This document shows, piece after piece, positions 50,851 to 59,007 of a DNA stretch of 64,000 bases (position 1 is its first letter; every line of letters begins with the position of its first letter). Where the stretch lies: the NCBI GenBank assembly GCA_959597175.1, contig CAUFXM010000001.1, forward strand, positions 236,922 through 300,921, read 5' to 3'. Made by a program: the position numbers and the translations under genes. This DNA comes from an uncultured Methanomassiliicoccales archaeon (lineage in GTDB: Archaea > Thermoplasmatota > Thermoplasmata > Methanomassiliicoccales > Methanomethylophilaceae). The notes under the pieces are model-generated. The model did not search any database and was not told where the DNA came from. It saw only the letters and a list, made by a program, of their open reading frames with translations.

Positions 50851-52464
50851 TCAGCCCTTCAGGAATCCGATGAGCTGAGAGATGTTCTTCTTCCCGAAGG
50901 AGACGCGGTCCCCGTCGACCACTAGGCACGGGACGCTCATGACCCCGTACCTCTCCCTGAGGTCGGGGTAATGGCTGACGTCGTATACCTGGGCGGTGAC
51001 ATCAGCATTGAGCGAGGCGATCCTCTGGGCGGCGATCACCAGGTCCGGACACATGGTGCATGACAGCGACACCAGGATGGTCAGGTCGGTCCTTCCGAGG
51101 GCGGATATCTCGCCCATCACGGCGGGGTCGACGGACTGCCCCGGTCCGGACGCGTTGTAGAGTCCCAGGACGAACGAAGTGAACTCGTGTCCTCCAGGCA
51201 CCCCGTGGAACGCCAGCCCTGTCCAGGTCCCGTCCTCCAGGCACACGCGGACGCATGGCCTGTGCTCCTCGTCCCTGTCCGTCACCCTCACCGAAAGCTT
51301 GTCGGTCAGGGCGGCCATCGCCTCCGTGTATCCCCTCAGCTCCTCCGACACCGGACCGTCGTCGAGGCTGAGCTCGAGCACCAGCGGACGCTGCATCCTC
51401 GAGAACACGGCGTTCAGCTGGTCCACGATGTCCGGAGTGAACGGCCCCTGGCCGGTTTCTAGACGCTCCTGTGTCTCAGGCTCGGCAGGTCTTGCCACCG
51501 GCGCCCTGGGGATGATGCCGGCCCTCTCATGGACGGCGGCTATGTGCCTCTCCAGCTCGGTAGCGGCAACAGCCCCGTCCGAGACCGCGGTCACGACCTG
51601 CCTCAGACTCTTGTCGCAGAGGTCGCCGGCGGCGAATATGCCGTCCACGTTGGTCCTCAGATCCCTGCCCGTGACCACGTAGCCGTGGTCGTCGATGTCG
51701 GCGATCCCACGGAGCAGATCTGAGGCTGGCTGGTACCCGGCGAACACGAACACCCCGACGCTCCCGCCGTCCGGCGCCGTGTACTCGACGACCTCGCCGG
51801 TCGTCTTGTCCTTGTAGCGTATGGACCGGAGGACGTCGTCGCCCCCGACCCCCTCGACGACGGTGTTGGTGAGCACCGTTATCTTGGGGTGGTTCCTGGC
51901 CTCCTCGGCCGCCGACCTGGCGCATTTGAAGTCGTCCCCGCGGATTAGTACGGTCACATGCGATGCGTACTTGGTCAGGAACACCGCCTCCTCGGCAGCG
52001 GCGAACCCGCCACCGATGACGAACACGGGCCTCCCGGCGAAGAACTCCCCGTCGCAGGTGGCGCAGTATGCCACCCCGCGACCGCGGAACTCCTCCTCGC
52101 CGGCGAACCCGACCATCCTCGGGCTGGCGCCTGTGGCCACCACGATACCGAGGCATCTCACGACGCCCCTGTCGGTACGCACCTGCTTGACGTCCCCCTC
52201 GGGGTCGATGGACTCCGCCGTGGCCATGAGGAACTCGGCACCGAAGGCCTCCGCCTGGCGACGCATCTCGTCTCCGAGACGGCTGCCGCTGACCCTGCCG
52301 GTGCCGGGGTAGTTCACGACCTCAGAGGTTATGGTGATCTGGCCGCCGAACTTCTCCCTCTCGACAACCAGGACCCTGAAGCGGGCCCTGGCGAGGTAGA
52401 GGGCGGCGGTGAGCCCGGCGGGGCCCCCGCCTATCACGACGGCGTCGTAGACGTCGTCCGTCAA
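50851..52464 (-). CDS. Fused thioredoxin reductase-like/glutaredoxin-like peroxiredoxin reductase
   Basis: The 537-residue protein joins an FAD thioredoxin reductase (about 1-310: VIGGGPAGLTAALYLARA, redox site AYCATCDG, NAD site VIGGGFAAAEEAVFL) to a C-terminal thioredoxin-fold region (about 345-537) with the second redox pair in LSCTMCPDLV. The order is the reverse of bacterial AhpF, where the thioredoxin-like part comes first. It begins with TTG at 52464, overlapping the ahpC stop (TTGA), so it should reduce this peroxiredoxin. Confidence 0.85.
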   Translation of the reverse strand: MTDDVYDAVVIGGGPAGLTAALYLARARFRVLVVEREKFGGQITITSEVVNYPGTGRVSGSRLGDEMRRQAEAFGAEFLMATAESIDPEGDVKQVRTDRGVVRCLGIVVATGASPRMVGFAGEEEFRGRGVAYCATCDGEFFAGRPVFVIGGGFAAAEEAVFLTKYASHVTVLIRGDDFKCARSAAEEARNHPKITVLTNTVVEGVGGDDVLRSIRYKDKTTGEVVEYTAPDGGSVGVFVFAGYQPASDLLRGIADIDDHGYVVTGRDLRTNVDGIFAAGDLCDKSLRQVVTAVSDGAVAATELERHIAAVHERAGIIPRAPVARPAEPETQERLETGQGPFTPDIVDQLNAVFSRMQRPLVLELSLDDGPVSEELRGYTEAMAALTDKLSVRVTDRDEEHRPCVRVCLEDGTWTGLAFHGVPGGHEFTSFVLGLYNASGPGQSVDPAVMGEISALGRTDLTILVSLSCTMCPDLVIAAQRIASLNADVTAQVYDVSHYPDLRERYGVMSVPCLVVDGDRVSFGKKNISQLIGFLKG

Positions 52465-53024
52465 AGCTGACCCACCAGGTCGAGGCTGGGCTTCAGGGTC
52501 TCCGCCCCGGGCTGCCACTTGGCGGGGCAGACCTCGTCCCCGTGCTCGGCAACGAACTGGAGCGCCTGGACCTTCCTCAGGAGCTCGTCGGCGTTGCGGC
52601 CCACGTTGCCGGCGTTGACCTCGTAGGCCACGATCCTTCCCTGGGGGTTGACCACGAATGTGCCCCTCTCGGCCAGTCCAGAGTCCTCGATGAGGACGTC
52701 GAAATCCTTGGAAAGGACGTGCGTGGGGTCCGCGAGCATGACGTAGTCGATCTTCTTGATGCGGTCGGAGGCGTCGTGCCAGGCCTTGTGGACGAAGTGC
52801 GTGTCGGTGGAGACCGAGTAGATCTCACATCCGATCTTCTTGAACTCGGGATACTTGTTCGCAAGGTCCTCCAGCTCGGTGGGGCATACGAACGTGAAGT
52901 CGGCCGGGTAGAAGAAGAACACAGACCATTTGCCGAGGACGTCCTTCTTGGACACCTCCTCGAACTTCCCGTTGTGGTACGCCTGCGCTTTGAACTCTCC
53001 GATCTCCTTGTTGATGAGGGACAT
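52461..53024 (-). CDS. ahpC: Peroxiredoxin (AhpC type)
   Basis: This 187-residue 2-Cys peroxiredoxin reduces hydrogen and organic peroxides. The peroxidatic cysteine is in DFTFVCPTELED and the resolving cysteine in HGDEVCPAKWQPG. It is of bacterial AhpC type. It forms an operon with the downstream reductase and is preceded by GC-rich dyad sequence near 53030-53060 and a TATA-like ATATTTAGG near 53079. Confidence 0.94.
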   Translation of the reverse strand: MSLINKEIGEFKAQAYHNGKFEEVSKKDVLGKWSVFFFYPADFTFVCPTELEDLANKYPEFKKIGCEIYSVSTDTHFVHKAWHDASDRIKKIDYVMLADPTHVLSKDFDVLIEDSGLAERGTFVVNPQGRIVAYEVNAGNVGRNADELLRKVQALQFVAEHGDEVCPAKWQPGAETLKPSLDLVGQL

Positions 53025-53141
53025 TGTATCTCTCCTGGGACCCTCAGGGCCCCGGGAGGAGGGATTTCGGTTTATGATATTTAGGTATGATTAAAAAATG
53101 GATGAATTCTTAATGCCGTTAACAGACATCCGGGAGACGAT

Positions 53142-53163
53142 GCCCGCCCCTCCCGGAGCGGGC
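53142..53163 (-). terminator. Hairpin after the ACT-domain gene
   Basis: GCCCGC and GCGGGC (53142-53147 and 53158-53163) form a 6-base stem with a 10-base loop, 8 bases past the stop of the ACT-domain gene on the minus strand. Confidence 0.4.
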
Positions 53164-53171
53164 GATCGAGG

Positions 53172-53858
53172 TCACTCGGAACCGATGGTCTCCTCGGCCG
53201 ACTGGATGCACTTGGTCAGCACGGAGTACGCGTTGATCATGTCGCTCTCGCCGACGATGAAGATCGTGTCGGTGTGGCAGCTGACGGTCTCCTCGATATT
53301 GATGCCGGCGTCGGAAAGGTTGGTGATCAGGTATGCGATGACTCCGCTGGTGTCCACGATCTTCTCCGGCGACTTCACGGCTATCTCCACCAGGTTCTCC
53401 CTCACCTTGATCAGATTGAACCTCCCGACCGTGTCGATTATCCTCTCTTTGAGAAGCGTATCGGCGATTATCGTCACGGCAGAGGCGGACTGGACGCACT
53501 GCATGATACTGTTCTCGTTCCAGAGGTCCTTGAACAGGTTGTCCATCTTGTGGAGGACGGACCAGTCGTTCTTGGCGGTGACGATGCAGGTCTTGGTCCT
53601 CATCTCCAGCCTGCTGTCCTTGAGGATCCTGAGGATGCTGAGCTCATGGTCCGTCGTCACGGAGAGCTTGGAGGCATAACGGCGGCATGCGATCATCACA
53701 GCCTCCTCGTTGTCCACTCCGATGTCCTTCATGATCATCCTCGCCAGCGAGGAGTAGTTGATGAGTCCCTTCGCTACGCAATCCTTGATGCTGGGATGCG
53801 CATCGATGTACATCCTGGTCTTCTCCGCGAGGCTCTCCTTGATGACGCTCTTGGACAT
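53172..53858 (-). CDS. ACT-domain regulatory protein
   Basis: The 228-residue protein has an N-terminal helical part (MIMKDIGVDNEEAVMIACRR) that may form a helix-turn-helix, and a C-terminal ACT-like domain (VDTSGVIAYLITNLSDAGIN, then TVSCHTDTIFIVGESDM), which often binds small ligands. Related archaeal proteins are annotated only as ACT-domain proteins. It lies 66 bases downstream of the corrinoid protein gene on the same strand and could regulate methylotrophic genes in response to a metabolite, by inference. Confidence 0.65.
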   Translation of the reverse strand: MSKSVIKESLAEKTRMYIDAHPSIKDCVAKGLINYSSLARMIMKDIGVDNEEAVMIACRRYASKLSVTTDHELSILRILKDSRLEMRTKTCIVTAKNDWSVLHKMDNLFKDLWNENSIMQCVQSASAVTIIADTLLKERIIDTVGRFNLIKVRENLVEIAVKSPEKIVDTSGVIAYLITNLSDAGINIEETVSCHTDTIFIVGESDMINAYSVLTKCIQSAEETIGSE

Positions 53859-53924
53859 GGGCGTTGGATTACCTTACGGGTATATTATTATGTCTGATAC
53901 CAAACACCTTTGAAGACCATTACC

Positions 53925-54629
53925 TCAAAATAAGACAGAATGTATCCCTTGATCAGAGGGGTTTCCTCTCTTGGGGATTAGCGTCCCCCCCCCCCAGTAC
54001 CTCATCTTGGTGATCGTCTCGAAAGCGGTCTCACCGTATATGTCAGCACAGATCTTGTCGGCGAAAGCCTGGGTCACCGGAGCACCACCGACCATCACGA
54101 CTGTGGACCCCCTGATCCTCCTAGAGTCCAGCTCGTCGATGACATCCTTCAGGGTCATCATGGTCGTGGTCATAAGCGACGACATGCCGAGGTACGTGGC
54201 CCCCTCCTCGACCTGCTTTACGAAGTCGTCCATCGGCACATCCCTCCCGAGGTCGTGGACCTCGTAGCCGCTCACGGTGAACAGCATGACGCAGATGTTC
54301 TTGCCTATGTCATGGACGTCGCCCTGAACGGTGCCGATCGCGACGACCTGGCCCTTCGGTTCGGAGGACTCCGACTTCTCGAGCATCGGCCTCAGGATCG
54401 ACATGGCGCTCTGGATGCCGGCAGCCATGGCCAGCATCTGTGGGAGGAAGATCCTGCCCTTCTCGAACTGGATGCCGACATCGCACATGTCCTTCTGGAT
54501 GGATTTGATGATCACCCTCACATCGATGCCCGCGCCGAGGCAGTCGTTGACCGCGGTCTCGATATCCGAGGCCTTACCGCCCATCAACGCCTTCTTCAGC
54601 TCTTTCAATTGCAGAGTGTGCTCTTCCAT
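53925..54629 (-). CDS. Methyltransferase corrinoid protein (MtaC/MtbC/MttC family)
   Basis: The 234-residue protein carries a B12 cofactor and shuttles a methyl group between two methyltransferases. A helical cap domain (about 1-85) is followed by the B12-binding motif GDVHDIGKNICVML with the cobalt-ligand histidine, then SSLMTTTMMTLKDVI and VVMVGGAPVTQAFAD. The expected end is near residue 212 (ITKMRYW). A run of 11 G in the coding strand (53985-53995) then leads into a 22-residue tail; losing one G would stop the protein after RYWGGGR. No methyltransferase gene adjoins it. Confidence 0.85.
   Translation of the reverse strand: MEEHTLQLKELKKALMGGKASDIETAVNDCLGAGIDVRVIIKSIQKDMCDVGIQFEKGRIFLPQMLAMAAGIQSAMSILRPMLEKSESSEPKGQVVAIGTVQGDVHDIGKNICVMLFTVSGYEVHDLGRDVPMDDFVKQVEEGATYLGMSSLMTTTMMTLKDVIDELDSRRIRGSTVVMVGGAPVTQAFADKICADIYGETAFETITKMRYWGGGTLIPKRGNPSDQGIHSVLF
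53985..53995. repeat. 11-base C run in the corrinoid protein gene
   Basis: Eleven consecutive C on the plus strand (G in the coding strand) fall near the 3' end of the corrinoid protein gene. Such runs slip easily during replication or sequencing and here decide the length of the protein tail. Confidence 0.7.
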
Positions 54630-55292
54630 CTGGACCACTAATACTCCCAATAACACAATAGATATTTAAATTTGCGAAAATAGTAAATTACACAAATTTA
54701 TTTAGAGTACAGTAACAAAATATTGGCATATACATCCATCATGTTCTGCATTACCAATGCTGTTCTGGAATGATCAACATGGATATTAACATGCTGGCAT
54801 CAAAAAGTCATATTGCAATGTGACTATCGGCAATGGATAATTATTGATGTCATCTAATATCAGTTTCATTACATTGCAAATGCCGCGTAGAATCCAGATC
54901 GTGTAGAGCACTTAGAATATGGGAATCTAGGATGTGCAATAGAATCAGTAAGCGAACAAATGTGTAATTTTCAATATTCTTGGAATTATTCATAAACAAA
55001 TCCACATGGTTAATGAGTAATTATCCATTCTTTAGTAAATTAATATATTAAGATTTCTATCGTTACATCCATTATTTTAATATTTTATTGGTATATTTTC
55101 TTTTTTTGTAAATTTTGATTATATTATGTCTGATTTGAAACGCATTGGCACTACCCTTTTAAAAATGATTCTCGGCGCTCTTCAAACAGTGACGAAAACA
55201 CTGGAAATGGGAGATCGGAAGCTGGCCTCCAGTCTCTGAAACCCCGACACCCCGACCCCTCGGCATGATGGGGCCGGACGGTGCGTGATAAG
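54630..55292. promoter_or_regulatory. Very AT-rich intergenic region with palindromes
   Basis: This 660-base gap between divergent genes is strongly AT-rich compared with the coding sequence. It contains a near-perfect palindrome GTCATATTGCAATGTGAC (54807-54824) and a related CATTGCAAATG (54872-54882), several TATA-like elements, and long T/A tracts near 55030-55130. No coding frame shows family features. It is probably a long regulatory region for the corrinoid protein gene, the permease gene, or both. An untranslated RNA cannot be excluded. Confidence 0.45.
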
Positions 55293-56735
55293 ATGTCGGA
55301 AGGAGATAGTAAGGGATTCGAACGGGTGTTGAACAGTTGGGACATCGTCGTGATAGCGATCGGGGCGATGATCGGATGGGGCTGGGTGATTTCCTCTGGA
55401 AGCTGGATCACCGCCGGCGGTGTCGGCGGTGCGGCCCTTGGTTTTGTAATAGGCGGCGTGATGGTCTTCTTCATCGGACTGACATACGCCGAACTCACAT
55501 CGGCCATGCCTAAGTGCGGTGGCGAACACGTTTTCTCGATGAAGGCGATAGGTCCCAAGGCCTCATTCGTATGCACATGGGGCATCATCCTAGGATATGT
55601 CGGCGTCATATGCTTCGAATCATGCACGATACCGCTATGCATCTCGTACATCTTCCCCGAGTTCTTGCAGGGATACCTTTACACCATCGCCGGATTCGAT
55701 GTGTACGCCACATGGGTCATCGCGGCAGCCCTCATCGCGGTCGTGATCACATACATCAACATCCGCGGAATCAAGTTGGCTGCGATCCTGCAGACGGTGA
55801 TGACACTCATCATCTTCATCGTCGGCATATTCATGATTATTAGCGGAGTAATCATCGGGGATCCCTCCAACATGACCTCCCACATGTTCCTGGAGGGGGA
55901 CACCTGGACCATGGTCTCCGGTGTGATGGCCGTCGCCATGCTGACGCCGTTCTTCTACATAGGATTCGACGTCATCCCCCAGGCGGCAGAGGAGATCAAC
56001 GTCCCGTTCAAGAAGATCGGGAAGATCATGATATTCTCTATCGTAATGGCGATCGCGTTCTACGTGTTCGTCATCCTGGCCGTGGGCCTCCTGATGAGCC
56101 CGGACCAGATTGCTGGGTCGATGCAGGGGACCGGGCTCACGTCGGTGGATGCGATCAAGTTCGCGTTCAACAGCGACGCCCTGGCGAATGTGATCCTGAT
56201 AGGCGGACTGTGCGGACTGATCACCTCTTGGAACTCCTTCCTGATCGGAGGGAGCAGGGCGATGTACGCAATGGCTGAATCGCACATGATCCCCCATGTC
56301 TTCGCCAAGATGCACAGCAAGTACCGCACCCCCATCTATGCACTGCTGCTCATCGGACTGCTGTCCATCGTGACCCCGATGTTCGGCAGGGAGATGCTCA
56401 CCTGGGTGGTCAACGTTGCCAACATGGGATGCTGCCTCGCCTACTTCATCGTCGGCATATCGTTCCTGCTGCTCAGGAAGAAGTTCCCGGATATGGAGCG
56501 CCCCTACAAGGTCAGGAACGCAAGGCTGGTCGGCGCGCTCGCGATATGCATGTCAGGATTCATGATACTGATGTACCTCATACCCGGGACTGGGTCGACA
56601 CTCGGATACCATGAGTGGATCATCCTCATCGGATGGTGGATACTGGGCATTGTGTTCGCCCTCTACAGCAAGGCGAAGTACGGACCCCTGTTCGGACGGT
56701 CCGACGACGGGACGAGGCCCTGCGACCAGGAGTGA
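55293..56735 (+). CDS. APC family amino acid/amine permease
   Basis: The 480-residue membrane protein has about 12 helices and the APC fold: WDIVVIAIGAMIGWGWVISSG as first helix with the glycine-rich substrate motif, FFIGLTYAELTSAMPKCGGE, and FFYIGFDVIPQAAEEIN. The substrate is not certain. APC permeases import amino acids or amines. Position near corrinoid proteins raises the possibility of methylated amine uptake (inference). The ATG at 55293 (MSEGDSKGF) is used; a GTG at 55281 is possible. It is followed 2 bases later by the HTH protein gene. Confidence 0.82.
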   Translation: MSEGDSKGFERVLNSWDIVVIAIGAMIGWGWVISSGSWITAGGVGGAALGFVIGGVMVFFIGLTYAELTSAMPKCGGEHVFSMKAIGPKASFVCTWGIILGYVGVICFESCTIPLCISYIFPEFLQGYLYTIAGFDVYATWVIAAALIAVVITYINIRGIKLAAILQTVMTLIIFIVGIFMIISGVIIGDPSNMTSHMFLEGDTWTMVSGVMAVAMLTPFFYIGFDVIPQAAEEINVPFKKIGKIMIFSIVMAIAFYVFVILAVGLLMSPDQIAGSMQGTGLTSVDAIKFAFNSDALANVILIGGLCGLITSWNSFLIGGSRAMYAMAESHMIPHVFAKMHSKYRTPIYALLLIGLLSIVTPMFGREMLTWVVNVANMGCCLAYFIVGISFLLLRKKFPDMERPYKVRNARLVGALAICMSGFMILMYLIPGTGSTLGYHEWIILIGWWILGIVFALYSKAKYGPLFGRSDDGTRPCDQE

Positions 56736-56737
56736 AG

Positions 56738-57235
56738 ATGGGCAGGAAGGAATCCATCCCCATATCCCGTCAGGTGCCCGAGTACCTGCTCCAGCTGACG
56801 ATAATCGTCTACGAGTCCCAAAGCGTCAAATCCAAGAGCGACGCCAGGGTCTTGAGAAACCTCAGGTTCGTGAAATGCAGGTACGACGGCATGTCCGTCG
56901 CCGACTCCGCCGAGGCGATCGGCGTCACGCGCAAGACCGGATATCTCATCCAGGAGGCCTGGAACAAAGAGGGTGTGTCCGGAATCGTGCCGAAGTTCCC
57001 CGAGGGGCCCCGCCCCCGCCTCTCGGAGAGCGACATCGCCGAGATAGAGGAGTACCTGACCGACCATCCCATGGACGTCTCCGGACTGAAGGAGCACATC
57101 GCCAAGAGATACGGGGTGGAGTTCACCGAGAAGCACATCCGCAACCTCTTCATGGGACACGGCCTGAGATACGCCAGAGAGCTCAGGCGATGTCCCTCTC
57201 CCGGGGATCGTCCGGGAGTGCGTCCGTCGTGCTGA
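56738..57235 (+). CDS. Helix-turn-helix protein, transposase-N-terminus type, probably truncated
   Basis: The 165-residue protein carries a helix-turn-helix (RYDGMSVADSAEAIGVTRKT) and a second winged-helix part (RLSESDIAEIEEYLTDHP, then VEFTEKHIRNLFMGHGL), as in the N-terminal half of IS630-type transposases. After YARELRR the sequence changes to Pro/Gly/Arg-rich residues and stops, where a DDE domain would normally follow. These last codons overlap the 3' end of the opposite transposase-like gene (57183-57235). It could be a transposase cut by an insertion, or a stand-alone regulator. It is 2 bases downstream of the permease stop. Confidence 0.55.
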   Translation: MGRKESIPISRQVPEYLLQLTIIVYESQSVKSKSDARVLRNLRFVKCRYDGMSVADSAEAIGVTRKTGYLIQEAWNKEGVSGIVPKFPEGPRPRLSESDIAEIEEYLTDHPMDVSGLKEHIAKRYGVEFTEKHIRNLFMGHGLRYARELRRCPSPGDRPGVRPSC

Positions 57236-58871
57236 AACCATAGTAGCCGGAACCGAAGATGTTCACGTTCGCCTTCGGCGCAGGTATACCCAGCGAATCC
57301 AGGAGCCTGAAGCATTCGGGGGGGATCATCGACACCCTCCATGACGAATCCGCGTACTCGGACTTCACGGAATCCATGTACTGGAGCGCGACCTGGACCT
57401 GGGTGCCGTCCCCGGATTCCGACAGCCTCCTCTCGAGAACGTCCCACATGACCAGAGCCGAGAAACGGACGAGCATCCAGGCCATGAGGGCCATCCCGTT
57501 GCCGGAGTCCAGGTCCGCCGTCAGACGGGACCTCATGATGCCCTCCAGCCTCTGGGGGGCGTCCATGCACCGCCTGTACTCCATCGCGCCCTCCCAGTCG
57601 TTCATACGGTTGGCCAGTATCACGACGGATGCCCTCCTGTTCAATGCCGCCGTCAGACCCTTCCTCCTGACCCGGACGCGGAAGCGACCCCCCTCCGACT
57701 TGAAGTCCAGGTACCTGGAGAAGCCGCCTGCAACCTCCTCAAGATGGACCCTGGCCTCCGCCTCACCCATCTCCTCGAGCTCCGTGGCCATCCTCGTCAG
57801 AGCGGCATGAACCAGCTCCTTGCCGTCCTCGAAACCGCTGTCGTTGCGGGTGACCCATGCGGTGATGTAGGATGTGCGGGAATCCCCGTCGACATAGTTC
57901 TCGTCGATCAGAGCCAGGCCGTCCTCCGAATGGATAACCCGTCCCCTGACGCCCGCGTCGAGGCTGGATTCCGGCACCACGACCAGGCGGGCCTCCCTCA
58001 CCGTGAACTCCTCTCCCAAGTACCGGGTCTGCAGACCGCGATCCTCCCGCGATATACTCGAGGTGAGACGCCTCACCATCGGAGCGTCCTCCTCGACAAC
58101 GGCCAGGAACTGGACCTTCTCGTCCATCAGACGCCTCATCCCGGTCAGACCCCAACCGATGTCGAGGGTCGCGATGGTCTCCGATGCGTCCATCCTCGCG
58201 ATACGGTTGGTTGCCATCATCACCTCGCGGTCATCGAGGCTGTCCCCCCTCGCCACCTCCATGTACACGGGCGTTCCGTCCACCCCGGTGGCCAGGACAT
58301 AGCGGGGGCCGTCGTACCCGCCCATCCCTTCCTCCCCGGCATACATGCGGACCGTGCGGGTGGACAGGGCGACGCGAGGCGAGCGCTCGACGCGCTGCCT
58401 GAAGAACCTGGACATACGGACCTTATCCCGAGCCAAGGTGTTCGCCACCTTGGTCAGGGCCTCCATGGTGTACGTAGAGTTCAGGTTGAGAAGCTCCCGA
58501 GACATGTTCGACTCCAACTCCGCATCGAGGGAGTAACCAGGACCCCCGGCGAGCACAAGCGACATGGCTATGGCAAGGATGCAGTCCCCGTCTGAACCGA
58601 ACGCTGCCCTTAGGTCCGAACGCAGACCGCATGACTCAGCCACAGAAAGGAGGACGTAGCACGAACCGAAGTCCTTGATGACCGGGTACTTGGATAGCAG
58701 TGGCATGCTGCGGCTCTTCGTCCTCTTCTCGATGAGCTCCCCCGTGACGTGATCTATCTTCCCGATGTACTCGGAGACCGTCCTCTTGCTGCGTGTCTCG
58801 GGATCGTAGACGGACGTGCTGCGGTACACGTACTTCCTGCCGTTCTTCTCCACGATGTAATTGCCGGCCAA
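57183..58871 (-). CDS. IS1634-like transposase-derived protein without a complete catalytic triad
   Basis: This intact 562-residue protein resembles IS1634/IS4-group transposases: N-terminal KYVYRSTSVYDPETRSKR and SEYIGKIDHVTGELIEK, a middle VLATGVDGTPVYMEVARGD, and a C-terminal RNase H half. By eye-alignment, the first catalytic Asp (usually LDST) reads ALSTRTV, the second is kept in ATLDIGWG, and the third, normally Glu in a Y-x2-(R/K)D-x-x-E-K segment, reads YRRCMDAPQRLEG. So at least two of three acids seem lost. I found no terminal inverted repeats. It may be a domesticated transposase. Confidence 0.6.
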   Translation of the reverse strand: MAGNYIVEKNGRKYVYRSTSVYDPETRSKRTVSEYIGKIDHVTGELIEKRTKSRSMPLLSKYPVIKDFGSCYVLLSVAESCGLRSDLRAAFGSDGDCILAIAMSLVLAGGPGYSLDAELESNMSRELLNLNSTYTMEALTKVANTLARDKVRMSRFFRQRVERSPRVALSTRTVRMYAGEEGMGGYDGPRYVLATGVDGTPVYMEVARGDSLDDREVMMATNRIARMDASETIATLDIGWGLTGMRRLMDEKVQFLAVVEEDAPMVRRLTSSISREDRGLQTRYLGEEFTVREARLVVVPESSLDAGVRGRVIHSEDGLALIDENYVDGDSRTSYITAWVTRNDSGFEDGKELVHAALTRMATELEEMGEAEARVHLEEVAGGFSRYLDFKSEGGRFRVRVRRKGLTAALNRRASVVILANRMNDWEGAMEYRRCMDAPQRLEGIMRSRLTADLDSGNGMALMAWMLVRFSALVMWDVLERRLSESGDGTQVQVALQYMDSVKSEYADSSWRVSMIPPECFRLLDSLGIPAPKANVNIFGSGYYGFSTTDALPDDPRERDIA

Positions 58872-59007
58872 CGGTCACTCCCCTGTCTCATCCGACCCTG
58901 CCGATGTAGCGTGGCATCCACAGATATCGGTTTCGGAAAGGTTCGAAAAAATTAGTTAAAATGATTTATATAATTCGAATCAGCTAATCTGCCAGAAGGT
59001 GCCGTTG

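Noticed and set aside
57183..58960. Complete insertion sequence with terminal repeats
   Set aside because: I could not find matching inverted repeats or target duplications at the two ends, and the catalytic residues appear altered.
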